DNA from: Paraburkholderia domus
GTDB lineage: Bacteria; Pseudomonadota; Gammaproteobacteria; Burkholderiales; Burkholderiaceae
Length of the DNA: 64,000 nt
Assembly (NCBI RefSeq): GCF_905220705.1
Contig: NZ_CAJNAT010000035.1
Coordinates: forward strand, 1-64,000
Reading direction: 5' to 3'
Shown here: piece by piece, positions 26,130-34,489 of the stretch
Position numbering within the stretch: position 1 is the stretch's first letter
Layout: every line of letters begins with the position of its first letter
The notes under the pieces: generated by a model
What the model was told of the DNA's origin: nothing
The model's input: only the letters and a program-made list of their open reading frames with translations
The model's database searches: none
Translations under genes and position numbers: made by a program

Positions 26130-26954
26130 ATGTCGCGCGGTCGCGTTCACATGCCTCGTTGCGCGATAGCTGGCGTCGAGGCGACGGTGGCGGAGACGGC
26201 GCATTCGTTTCCGCGCCATTCGCACGATCGCTTCGGCGTGGGCGTGATCATTGCTGGCGGACACCGATCGTCGAGTGGGCGCGGCGTGGTTGAGGCGCGG
26301 GCGAACGACGAGATCATGGTGAATCCAGGGGAGGTGCACGACGGCAGCCCGCTCGACGAGCGCGGACGTGCATGGCGAATGTTGTATTTCGAGCCGCCGA
26401 TGCTGACCGACGCCGCCACCGAATTGAATGGGGTGGTTGCGCACGAGATTGAACTGACGCAACCGGTGGTCCACGATCCGTTACTGAAGGTGCTATTTGA
26501 GCGCCTGTTCGCGGTATCGGTGGAAGCGCAAACTGTGCCGGACGATCTGGTGCGGGAGGAGGCGATGCTTGAGTTGCTTGGGTATCTGCTTCGAACTCAC
26601 GCGACCACGCACACACGTTCGCGGTTGGCCCATCGGGTGGGCCCGATTGCACGAGCGAGGGTCAGGATCGACGACGATCCTTCGGCACCGCTTACGCTAG
26701 CCGATCTTGCTGCCGACGCCGGCATGAGCCGCTTCCAGCTACTGCGAGGCTTTGCGCACGAGATGGGTTTGCCGCCCCACGCATACAGGATGCAGCGCCG
26801 AGTGGTACTAGCGAGGCAACTGATCGCGCGGGGTGCCACGTTAGCCGACGCGGCGGCCGCAGCGGGCTTTGCCGACCAGAGCCACATGACCCGAGCATTC
26901 GTGCGATTGCTGGGGATTACACCAGCCAACTACGCGTCCGCGACACGACCATAA
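26130..26954 (+). CDS. AraC-family transcriptional regulator (274 aa)
   Basis: An N-terminal cupin sensor domain (SFPRHSHDRFGVGVIIAGGHRS, VNPGEVHDGSPLDERGRAWRMLYFEP) is followed by a C-terminal AraC double HTH (LTLADLAADAGMSRFQLLRGFAHEMGLPPHAYRMQRRVVLARQLI and AAAGFADQSHMTRAFVRLLGITPANY). The sensor has the HxH and PGEVHDG pattern of AraC_binding domains. No target is obvious: the flanking genes are the acetyltransferase and a repeat. The start MSRGRVHMP is used since the upstream extension is not protein-like. Confidence 0.92.
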   Translation: MSRGRVHMPRCAIAGVEATVAETAHSFPRHSHDRFGVGVIIAGGHRSSSGRGVVEARANDEIMVNPGEVHDGSPLDERGRAWRMLYFEPPMLTDAATELNGVVAHEIELTQPVVHDPLLKVLFERLFAVSVEAQTVPDDLVREEAMLELLGYLLRTHATTHTRSRLAHRVGPIARARVRIDDDPSAPLTLADLAADAGMSRFQLLRGFAHEMGLPPHAYRMQRRVVLARQLIARGATLADAAAAAGFADQSHMTRAFVRLLGITPANYASATRP

Positions 26955-27089
26955 CCCCGCGACGGCGTTGACGAATTACGCATCGGCGCGCGCAGCGCCG
27001 CCGGAAGAATGACTGCCTTGTCACTCACGCCGAATGTGCGAGAACACAGATTCCAGATGCACCACTACCGCGACTGTGCGAGGGACCCG

Positions 27090-27210
27090 CTTAAGAATTG
27101 GCGGTTTGAGCTGCTTTCTCTTGCCTACTTCTCTTTGCAGCAGCAAAGAGAAGTAGGTGCCGCCCCGCACAGGGGCGACGCTAATAGACCACTAAGAAAA
27201 CAAGGAAAGG
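27090..27210. repeat. Burkholderiaceae-type intergenic repeat with a 15-bp hairpin
   Basis: Perfect arms CCTACTTCTCTTTGC (27124-27138) and GCAAAGAGAAGTAGG (27143-27157) flank AGCA. A GC-rich GCCGCCCCGCACAGGGGCGACGC patch and CTAATAGACCACTAA follow. I recognise this composite as a dispersed intergenic element of Burkholderia/Paraburkholderia genomes. It fills most of the 26955-27268 gap. Confidence 0.65.
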
Positions 27211-27268
27211 CCAACCCCGCAGGGCACCCAGAACCAAGCGCCGCGCAGGCACAAAAAAAAGCCAGCCC

Positions 27269-27778
27269 TCACCCGATTCTCAAAACCCGCAAAACCGAAA
27301 CCCCATGTAACCAGACATGCTCACCGATAAACCAGGCCGCAACCCACGAAGCCCCAACGACGATCAAATCACAATGCCCACTATTCCAAAGATTCAATGA
27401 ATGCCGCCCAGCAACCCAGGGCACCCCAAGCGGATTAGGCCAATCGGCCAACAGATGCATCAACCCACCACAAGCGAACCCAAACGCCGGCGCAGCATAA
27501 ACCGAATGCCCAAGCCAATGATAAGAACCCGCGAGCAACGCGACCCACGCCACCCCCCAATGCGTCAACGTGCGATGCGTGATCCACAGCCTTCGCGCCC
27601 GTGACCACCACGCCACCTCCAGCCAGTCCGGCGCCGTACTCCCCGCCACCCCAGCGATGAAACTCAACAACACGCCGATATGAAACGAACCGCCGCCGCC
27701 GGTGCGAGCGACAACAGCCGCCGCGATAACGCCGGCTGCAAACCCAGTCGCGTGATGTGCTTTGTTGGATGCCATCAA
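27269..27778 (-). CDS. YdjM-like membrane-bound metal-dependent hydrolase (169 aa)
   Basis: This integral membrane protein of the YdjM/DUF457 family starts MMASNKAHHATGFAAGVIAAAVV with conserved His (KAHHATG), has THRTLTHWG in the middle and a GLMHLLADWPNPLGVPW segment. These His and Asp residues form the presumed metal site. About four membrane helices are visible. The physiological substrate is unknown. A dispersed repeat element lies beyond its 3' end. Confidence 0.85.
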   Translation of the reverse strand: MMASNKAHHATGFAAGVIAAAVVARTGGGGSFHIGVLLSFIAGVAGSTAPDWLEVAWWSRARRLWITHRTLTHWGVAWVALLAGSYHWLGHSVYAAPAFGFACGGLMHLLADWPNPLGVPWVAGRHSLNLWNSGHCDLIVVGASWVAAWFIGEHVWLHGVSVLRVLRIG

Positions 27779-27941
27779 AACCTCACGACGCAGCGCGCCG
27801 GATAAAAGCTAAAGGGCGGCTATGTTCGCAGATGAGCAGATAAAAAATAGCCGACACGCGATATAAAAAATCGCGCATCGGCGTGGCCGTCAGTGTGGTC
27901 CTCAGTGTGGGCTTCAACAACGCCGCAGTGTGACCAGAACC

Positions 27942-28295
27942 TCAGGTCGCGCAGCGCGCAATATCGACGCGCATTTCCGGTTCCGGCGGGTCGTCCGGTG
28001 CATTCGCGGGATGCATCACCTTGATGACCGAGCCGGCATTGAACGGTGTCAGCGTAACGAAATACGAGTTGTTCGAATCCGACCCGACAGCGAGCTCGGT
28101 CGCGCCGCCTACACTCGACATACGCACGCGTGACAGCTTGCTTTCGAGGCAATCGGCGATATAGGCGGGGGCGCGCTGCGAAGACACGTACATCATCGGC
28201 TGGGACGCATCGCGGGCGGGGCTGCTGGGAGAACCGCAGGCAGCAAGAAGGGCGGTGACGGCAGCAACAGGGGCAAGCAGGAGAAGTCTTTTCAT
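27942..28295 (-). CDS. putative lipoprotein (117 aa)
   Basis: The start MKRLLLLAPVAAVTALLAACGS gives a lipobox LLAAC with the Cys at residue 20 or so, so the product should be lipid-anchored, probably at the outer membrane. The mature part (YIADCLESKLSRVRMSSVGGATELAVGSDSNNSYFVTLTPFNAGSVIKVM) is a small alpha/beta domain with two more Cys that may pair. Similar short lipoproteins occur across Burkholderiaceae without a known role. Confidence 0.75.
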   Translation of the reverse strand: MKRLLLLAPVAAVTALLAACGSPSSPARDASQPMMYVSSQRAPAYIADCLESKLSRVRMSSVGGATELAVGSDSNNSYFVTLTPFNAGSVIKVMHPANAPDDPPEPEMRVDIARCAT

Positions 28296-28589
28296 GATCC
28301 GATCGTCGGCGTCCCCGGTCGTACACGGGAACTTGGGGCGCGGGCGAAGCGCGATGCGATTGAACGCAACGCCATGCTTCGCGACGAAGCCGCCGTTCAA
28401 CCGCAACGACGTTACGGCAAGGAAGGCAGCCGGTATCAGTATACCCACGGCGCGCTTGCGCCGTCACTATGGCTACGCCGAAACGTAAGAGCGTAAGCCC
28501 CATGAAAAAACCCGCGCGTGATCGTGTCACGCACGGGTTCGTCTGCAGAGCGGACCGGTACTCCGCTTTGCAAGTCCCACCGGAAAAAC
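28296..28589. other. intergenic, holds the porin terminator
   Basis: No gene is supported. The right part carries the hairpin and T-run ending the porin transcript. Confidence 0.5.
28505..28540 (-). terminator. rho-independent terminator of the porin gene
   Basis: On the minus strand AACCCGTGCGTGA and TCACGCGCGGGTT form a stem of about 12 bp (one mismatch) followed by a T-run. Confidence 0.8.
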
Positions 28590-29741
28590 TTAGAAGCGGT
28601 GACGCAGGCCGACGGCCGCAGCAACCTGGTTGCCGGTCGACGACGGCGCCAGCGTGTTGATCGCCGCCACGTTCGCGCCAAAGTTGCCGAGTTCGCCCGA
28701 TGCGTGCTGATACACGCCTTCCACGTACACGTCGGTACGCTTGCTCAGCGAGTAGTCGCCTTGCAGCGACACCGTGTGCCACTTCGGATCGCCCGAGCCG
28801 TTCGAACCCGACATCTTGCCGTTGGTGAACGTGTACGAGGCCGCGAGGCTCAAGGCCGGCGTCAGCGCGTACTTGCCGTTCAACTCATAGTTGTCCAGAT
28901 GCAGGTTCGTGCCTGCCACGCCAGGCAGCGTCACACCGCCGACGTCCACGCCCGTGATGCCGTCCAGTTGCGTATGCGTGTACACGAAGCCGGCCGTTGC
29001 CGGACCGTACGTGTAGTTGATACCCGCACCGAACGTGCGTTGCAGGTTCGCCGCGACCGCGGCGGTGCCGTCGCCTTGCGAGACGGCGCCGCCCAGGTTC
29101 GAGCTGCCCGAGTTGTTCAGTTGCAGGTAGGCAGCGGCAACGCTCAACGGCCCGTTGTCGTACGAAGCACCGGCGCTCCATGCGCGGTTGTTCGAGAACT
29201 GGCCGGCCGAATTGCTGAAGCCATACAAGCCGCCGAATTTGAGGCCCGCATAGTTCGCGCTCGTGTACTTCACGGCGTTCTTGATCGAGAACGAGTTGTC
29301 CAGATTGTCGTTATCGAACGGGTGAGCGGCCAGGTTGTTGCCGAAGCCCGCGCCCGCTTCGGACAGCGGGGCGAGGTAGTCGACCACGGAGTCGTATTGA
29401 CGGCCGAGCGTCAGCGCGCCGTATTGGTCGCTCTGCAGTCCGACGAACGCCTGACGATTGAACATCGTGCCGTTTTCCGAGTCCTGGCCGTTGTTCAGGT
29501 TGAAGCCGTTTTCCAACGTGAAGATGGCATGCAGACCGCCGCCAAGGTCTTCATTGCCGCGCAGGCCAAAGTAGGTGTTCGACACCGAACCGCTGCCTTG
29601 TTGCCAGTTGCTGTGGCCGCCCTGGTTGTTCGAGTAGACGAGACCGGCGTCCAGCGTGCCGTACAACGTGACGCTGCTTTGTGCGTGAGCGGTGATGGCG
29701 AACGCGCCCATGAGGCCTGCTGCGATGAGGGTTTTTTTCAT
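28590..29741 (-). CDS. Gram-negative trimeric porin, OmpC-like (383 aa)
   Basis: Signal peptide MKKTLIAAGLMGAFAITAHAQ is followed by QSSVTLYGTLDAGLVYSNNQGG, the characteristic first strand of beta-proteobacterial porins. The protein continues with repeated amphipathic strands and ends in VGLRHRF with the C-terminal Phe needed for BAM recognition. Length is normal for the family. It forms a 16-strand outer-membrane channel for small hydrophilic solutes. The gene is followed by a clear terminator and preceded by a 627-bp non-coding region that could host regulatory RNA or OmpR-type sites. Confidence 0.95.
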   Translation of the reverse strand: MKKTLIAAGLMGAFAITAHAQSSVTLYGTLDAGLVYSNNQGGHSNWQQGSGSVSNTYFGLRGNEDLGGGLHAIFTLENGFNLNNGQDSENGTMFNRQAFVGLQSDQYGALTLGRQYDSVVDYLAPLSEAGAGFGNNLAAHPFDNDNLDNSFSIKNAVKYTSANYAGLKFGGLYGFSNSAGQFSNNRAWSAGASYDNGPLSVAAAYLQLNNSGSSNLGGAVSQGDGTAAVAANLQRTFGAGINYTYGPATAGFVYTHTQLDGITGVDVGGVTLPGVAGTNLHLDNYELNGKYALTPALSLAASYTFTNGKMSGSNGSGDPKWHTVSLQGDYSLSKRTDVYVEGVYQHASGELGNFGANVAAINTLAPSSTGNQVAAAVGLRHRF

Positions 29742-30368
29742 GTTTAGATAACTCCGGGACAGTGCGTAGAGAATCGCATTCCAGTGCTTACAGCCGATTC
29801 CGCCGGCTGCCTGACGATCCGCTGCGAAGTGTATGCCGGCTATTTATATCTTTAAGCGCATATGGCACAACAGTGCATTTTCTAATCCGTAATAGCGGAT
29901 TCGGAGTCGTGTAAGTACGGGTAAATAAAGAAAAAAATATTTGTGTGCGATGACGCTGTAACTATTCGTCAAATTGTGGGTGTTGCTCGGTCGCGACGCT
30001 CCGGCTGGGTCATATCCGGTAAGGGTTTGAGCGTATCGCTGGGGTGGACTTCGATTCATTCTGTTTTCTGCAACGCACTCTTCCAATTCATGGGGTCTAT
30101 CTCGGCTAATTACGGTTCTACAATTCGTTTTACCCTTTGACCAGGGGTGTCTTTTTCATCTTTCTATACGCGGCTTTCGGGCCGCGTTTTTTTAATTTTT
30201 TATAATCGACTTATAAGTTCCCGCGAATAAGGAAATGCACTGTTTCGATTGGCGAGAAGCTTGTCCTGCCTTGTCCGTTCGTCAGGGGGCCGCGTCCGGC
30301 GTGTGCGGGACGGGTAGAATCGCAGGCCTGAGATGTGTTTCCGCCCCGCGAACGTGAGTAAACCTGTA
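29742..30368. other. 627-bp intergenic region with an orphan terminator
   Basis: It is AT-rich and without a convincing protein gene. It holds a plus-strand intrinsic terminator at 30169-30193 that serves no visible plus-strand gene. Confidence 0.6.
30169..30193 (+). terminator. intrinsic terminator without an upstream gene
   Basis: CGCGGC and GCCGCG arms with a TTTCGG loop are followed by seven T. No plus-strand gene ends here, so it may terminate a small RNA. Confidence 0.75.
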
Positions 30369-30941
30369 ATGACCGATACCCCCCTTCCATCGTCCAACAC
30401 CGCTGCTGACTCCACGACGGAAGGTGCGTCCAACATCCACGAAACCCCGCCCGAGCACCTGGAAGAAGCGCAGCCCGAAACGCTGCACGAACCGCGTCTG
30501 TGGCGCGACGACGGCTGGACCGCGCGCGTCATCAAGAACGAAGACGATGAAGGCTGGGCCGTCGAAATGATCAAGGACGGCGAAGCGGAACCGGCGCTCG
30601 TCGGCCCGTGGACAATGGGCCGCAACAAGAAAGATCCCAAGCCGCTCGACACATCGGCGTTCAACACGCTGGTGAAAACCGCGTCTGAAGTGCTGCGCCG
30701 CCATGAGCAGCAACTGCGCGCCCAATTGCATAAAGAAGTGCGCGTGGCCAGCGCGGACGGCAATGACGAACTCGACATCACACTCGACATCGTTCCTGAC
30801 GAAATCGAACCGTACGCGCTGCTGACCGCGCTCGACACCTTCGGCGAACAACTCGCGCAAGTGCAGGTCGCGCCGAACTTCAAGCTGAGCAAGGCGAGCG
30901 CTGCTGCATGGGTCGAAAACGAATTCCGCCGCCCGGGCTAG
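30369..30941 (+). CDS. conserved-looking hypothetical protein (190 aa)
   Basis: I recognise no named domain. The first 50 residues are polar and disorder-like (Thr/Ser/Glu-rich). The rest looks folded: LWRDDGWTARVIKNEDDEGWAVEMIKDGEAEPALVGPWTMGRNKKDPKPLDTSAFNTLVKTASEVLRRHEQQLRAQLHK, then ELDITLDIVPDEIEPYALLTALDTFGEQLAQ. It is acidic, soluble and without a signal peptide. The start MTDTPLPSS is preferred. Such proteins are widespread in Burkholderia. It precedes the Pho-box region of phoX but is probably its own transcript. Confidence 0.7.
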   Translation: MTDTPLPSSNTAADSTTEGASNIHETPPEHLEEAQPETLHEPRLWRDDGWTARVIKNEDDEGWAVEMIKDGEAEPALVGPWTMGRNKKDPKPLDTSAFNTLVKTASEVLRRHEQQLRAQLHKEVRVASADGNDELDITLDIVPDEIEPYALLTALDTFGEQLAQVQVAPNFKLSKASAAAWVENEFRRPG

Positions 30942-30996
30942 ACGGGTGATGTCAGGGCAAAGCTAACGAACGGCCAAACTAAGGCATTACTAAAGC

Positions 30997-31025
30997 CTGT
31001 CAAGTTACTTTCACATTCGTTTCAT
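30997..31025 (+). promoter_or_regulatory. Pho box upstream of phoX
   Basis: Three heptamers at an 11-bp period, CTGTCAA, CTTTCAC and GTTTCAT, each separated by 4 bp, fit the PhoB consensus CTGTCAT-N4. A TAGAAT (-10 like) overlaps at 31025-31030. Confidence 0.8.
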
Positions 31026-31132
31026 AGAATCCTCGCGTCATAGCGGCGCGAGCGTGAACCATGCGGTTTGGGGTCTGAGTGCGTGCCGGCTGTGCATTCA
31101 CCCACGCTACCCAAACTCTGGATCACGACAAC

Positions 31133-33088
31133 ATGGCAGAGCCGTTCGACCTTTCCCGCCGCAAGGCCCTGAAACTACTCGCCGGTGCGCCGATGCTGCC
31201 GTTAGGCGGCCTTGCAACGGCGTCGATGCTGACCGCGTGCGGCGGCGGAGGCGACGAACTGACGATTCCGGTCAAACCGGTGGCGAGCTTCGTCTCGGCG
31301 GCATTCGGCGGCATGGCCGCGCCGACGCTGGCAGATCCCGCCGCGATGGCGAAAACTACGGTCGGCTCAACCCTCTCAGTGCAACTGAGCGACGGTAGCA
31401 GCCGCACCTTCAAGCTCGCTTACCAGCCGTTTTTCGTCACCGGCGACACGGTGCCGAACATCAAGGGCGGCACGATCCTGGCTGGTGGTTATTTCGACAT
31501 CAACAATCAGCCGATCATCGATCAGTCCGTTGCGGGTAAGGAGCGCCAGTTCTACTCGGATTGTCCGGACGGCAGCTCGCTGATCCGCCTCGACAAGCCT
31601 ACGGTCAAGGGACTCAAGGGCAATGCGGTATTCGCCGTCGTGCAGTTCGAGTACACGACCCGCGATCAGAGTCTGAAGTCGATGTATGGCCAGTTGCCTT
31701 CGCCGATCGCCGTGCTCACGCTCGATCAGGACCCGGCTACCGGCAAGCTCACGCTAGTGGGCTACCACAACGTCGATACGTCGAAGGCGCATGGTTTGTG
31801 GATTACCTGCGGCGCGAGCCTGTCGCCGTGGAATACGCATCTGTCGAGCGAAGAGTACGAGCCGGACGCCACGACGATCGCGACCAATAGCCAGTTCAAA
31901 GGGTTCAGCCGCAGTCTGTTCGGCAACGAAACCACCGCCAACCCCTATCACTATGGACATCTGCCGGAAGTGAGCGTCAATCCCGACGGCACCGGCACGA
32001 TCAAAAAGCACTACGGCCTCGGCCGCATTTCGCACGAACTGATTCAGGTGATGCCGGACAGGCGCACCGTGCTGATGGGCGACGACGCGACCAACGGCGG
32101 CCTCTTCATGTTCATCGCCGATCGCGAAGCCGATCTGTCGGCGGGCACGTTGTATGTGGCGAAGTGGACGCAGGTGTCGGCGGGCGGCGCGGGCGCGGCG
32201 ACGCTTTCCTGGATCAATCTGGGCCACGCGACCAGTGACGAAATCGAGGCGCTCGCCAACCAGCTGCGCGCGAGCGACATCATGGACGTCGCGACCAAAG
32301 ACCCGGCCGATCCGACCTACACCAGGATCAACTACAACGGCACCTTCAACTGGGTGCGCATCAAGCCGGGCATGACCCGTGCGGCGACTTTCCTGGAGAC
32401 GCATCGCTACGCTGCTTTGGCGGGCGGCAGCATGGGTTTCACGAAGCTCGAAGGCACGACGGTGAATGCCCGGGACAAGGTGCTGTATTCGGCGATGTCA
32501 CGCATCGAGAAATCGATGGTGCGCGGTAATGCCGCGTCGACCGATGTCGCCGTCGACAAGACGATCAGCGCCGGAGCGGTCTACGCGCTGAACATGAAGG
32601 GTGGCCAGCGCGACCGCAGCGGCGGCGCGATCAACAGCGAGTGGGTGCCGGTGGACATGGCCGCGCCCGCGGCACTGGTCGGCGAGGATCTGTCGTCCGC
32701 CGACGCGCTCGGCAACACCGCGAACCCGGAACGCATTGCGAATCCGGACAACCTGAAGTTCTCGGAGAAACTGCGCACGCTCTTCATCGGCGAGGACAGC
32801 GGCATGCACGTCAACAATTTCCTGTGGGCGTACAACGTCGATACGAAGACGCTCGCACGCGTGTTGTCGTGCCCGGCGGGCGCCGAGTCGACAGGTTTGC
32901 ACGCGGTCGACGAAATCAACGGCTGGACTTACGTGATGAGCAACTTCCAGCACGTCGGCGATTGGGAAAGTCCGTTGCACGATAAGGTCCAATCGACGCT
33001 CGATCCGCTCGTGCGGGCGAACTATAAGGATCGCTTCGGCGCGACGGTGGGCTATCTGACGGCGGACCCGGCGGGCATCAAGCTGTAG
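31133..33088 (+). CDS. phoX: PhoX-family alkaline phosphatase (651 aa)
   Basis: A twin-arginine signal (SRRKALKLLAGAPMLPLGGLATASMLTACGG) is followed by a DUF839/PhoX domain. Landmarks are GLWITCGASLSPWNTHLSSEEYEPD, GRISHELIQVMPDRRTVLMGDDATNGGLFMFIAD and AGAESTGLHAVDEINGWTYVMSNFQH. The Glu, Asp and Cys residues in these segments bind the Fe-Ca cofactor described for PhoX. The Cys after LTA could act as a lipobox or iron ligand. It releases phosphate from organic phosphoesters in the periplasm. A Pho box lies about 110 bp upstream, so control by PhoB is expected. Confidence 0.92.
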   Translation: MAEPFDLSRRKALKLLAGAPMLPLGGLATASMLTACGGGGDELTIPVKPVASFVSAAFGGMAAPTLADPAAMAKTTVGSTLSVQLSDGSSRTFKLAYQPFFVTGDTVPNIKGGTILAGGYFDINNQPIIDQSVAGKERQFYSDCPDGSSLIRLDKPTVKGLKGNAVFAVVQFEYTTRDQSLKSMYGQLPSPIAVLTLDQDPATGKLTLVGYHNVDTSKAHGLWITCGASLSPWNTHLSSEEYEPDATTIATNSQFKGFSRSLFGNETTANPYHYGHLPEVSVNPDGTGTIKKHYGLGRISHELIQVMPDRRTVLMGDDATNGGLFMFIADREADLSAGTLYVAKWTQVSAGGAGAATLSWINLGHATSDEIEALANQLRASDIMDVATKDPADPTYTRINYNGTFNWVRIKPGMTRAATFLETHRYAALAGGSMGFTKLEGTTVNARDKVLYSAMSRIEKSMVRGNAASTDVAVDKTISAGAVYALNMKGGQRDRSGGAINSEWVPVDMAAPAALVGEDLSSADALGNTANPERIANPDNLKFSEKLRTLFIGEDSGMHVNNFLWAYNVDTKTLARVLSCPAGAESTGLHAVDEINGWTYVMSNFQHVGDWESPLHDKVQSTLDPLVRANYKDRFGATVGYLTADPAGIKL

Positions 33089-33118
33089 GGGAGGCGTGGG
33101 GCGGCGTAACCCGCCGCC

Positions 33119-33553
33119 TCAACTCCGCTTGCAGAAAATCGCCGTCACGAGCGGCGCCACTCGATGCACGATCGCCGTGCTGCCGGCCTCGGCGATGGCG
33201 TTCTGGACCTTGGATTCGCCGCCGAACACCACGACACCGTAGGCCGAGCGGGCCACCGGTTCACCGTCGCCGACACGAAACATCGGATCGTCTTTTTCGT
33301 AGCCGACCACCGCGAAAACGTGAAAGCCGAATGCGGTCAGGTCGGCGCCCTGCGCCGGCGAGAATGCATTGATCGAATTGCTTTCGACGCGTGTCGGCTT
33401 GGGATCGATCATCTGCTGCTTGGCGAGATCGGCAATGAACTGATGGCCGCTCTCATTGCAGGTCAGCGGCGCATCGAGGGCAGCGGCGTAACTGGTAAGC
33501 GGCAGCGTGGCGGCGGCCAGCGCAAGGAGTACAGACGAAAAGAAGCGTTTCAT
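33119..33553 (-). CDS. secreted hypothetical protein (144 aa)
   Basis: Signal peptide MKRFFSSVLLALAAATLPLTSYAAA is clear. The mature part (APLTCNESGHQFIADLAKQQMIDPKPTRVESNSINAFSPAQGADLTAFGFHVFAVVGYEKDDPMFRVGDGEP to VAPLVTAIFCKRS) has two Cys, near its start and its end, likely disulfide-bonded. Family not recognised. It is convergent with phoX, ending about 30 bp from it, with a GC-rich hairpin between them. Confidence 0.75.
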   Translation of the reverse strand: MKRFFSSVLLALAAATLPLTSYAAALDAPLTCNESGHQFIADLAKQQMIDPKPTRVESNSINAFSPAQGADLTAFGFHVFAVVGYEKDDPMFRVGDGEPVARSAYGVVVFGGESKVQNAIAEAGSTAIVHRVAPLVTAIFCKRS

Positions 33554-33793
33554 ATACGTGAATGACGACCCGCGTTCGATGTAGTGAGTTCGCAACGGGC
33601 GGCGGCCAGATGTCGCAACCCGAAAGACGTTGCGCATCGAAGTGATCCGGCGTGGCAGACGCAACAGGATTCGCACTTTAACGTGATTCGGCAAATCTTG
33701 CCTTGCGCCCGACGCGCAACGGTAACGAATGGTCCTTAAGAAAACGTTAAGGAAAGAAGCAAGCTTTCACGATCCCGTATATATTTCCGGGTT

Positions 33794-34489
33794 ATGAATT
33801 CGCGACCATCAATTCCAATTAACGTTCCAGCCCCCAGAACATGGGATGCGAGGCTTGCCCGCCGACTAGTCACGCCGCTCGTCAACACCTGGGTCACGCC
33901 GAATCATCTGACCACGCTGCGCCTGCTGATCGGGCTCGCCGGCGCGCTGTGCCTCGCCTACGGCGGTTTTGCCTGGACCAACTCGGGCGCCTTTCTGATC
34001 GTGCTGTCGAACTTTGTCGACCATACAGATGGTGAGCTCGCGCGCATTGGCGGAAAGTCGAGCCGGATCGGTCACTTTTACGATCTCGCTTGTGACGCGC
34101 TCGTGACAGTTATGTTGTTCGTCGGCATGGGTGTCGGTACGGCGCATGTCGGCTCGCTGAAAGTTTCACCCGGCTGGCTGGGTGCTGTGGCGGGTGTTGC
34201 GGTTGCGCTGATCTTCTTCCTGCGCATGCGCATCGAGGAGATGGCGGGCAAAGACGGCACGAAGCAGGCATCGGTCGGCGGTTTCGAAACCGAAGACGTG
34301 TTGTATCTGCTGCCCATCGTCACGCTGACGAGCGCCGTCATGCCGTTCGTCCTGGTTGCGTCGATCGGCGCGCCGCTCTTTGCCGCCTGGGTTGTGATCG
34401 ATTACTGGCGCCTCTCGCGCCGCGCCGCACGCTCGGCGCTCGCCCCCGCCAAGGCGTCTGAAACCAGTCAAATGTGGGCCAGTAAATGA
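33794..34489 (+). CDS. CDP-alcohol phosphatidyltransferase (231 aa)
   Basis: The full family motif is present: DHTDGELAR, then G eight residues later, then FYDLACD (D-x2-DG-x2-AR-x8-G-x3-D-x3-D). Five to six membrane segments are visible. Such enzymes move a phospho-alcohol or diacylglycerol phosphate from a CDP carrier onto an acceptor and act at the inner membrane. The protein is not pgsA or pssA by neighbours or sequence feel. It opens a tight operon, overlapping the oxygenase gene by 4 bp (ATGA). The cytidylyltransferase at the end of the operon is the likely source of its CDP-substrate. Confidence 0.9.
   Translation: MNSRPSIPINVPAPRTWDARLARRLVTPLVNTWVTPNHLTTLRLLIGLAGALCLAYGGFAWTNSGAFLIVLSNFVDHTDGELARIGGKSSRIGHFYDLACDALVTVMLFVGMGVGTAHVGSLKVSPGWLGAVAGVAVALIFFLRMRIEEMAGKDGTKQASVGGFETEDVLYLLPIVTLTSAVMPFVLVASIGAPLFAAWVVIDYWRLSRRAARSALAPAKASETSQMWASK

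Noticed and set aside
28518..29747. Plus-strand open frame of 409 codons over the porin
   Set aside because: Arg/Val-rich antisense shadow; the porin has a signal peptide, C-terminal Phe and terminator.
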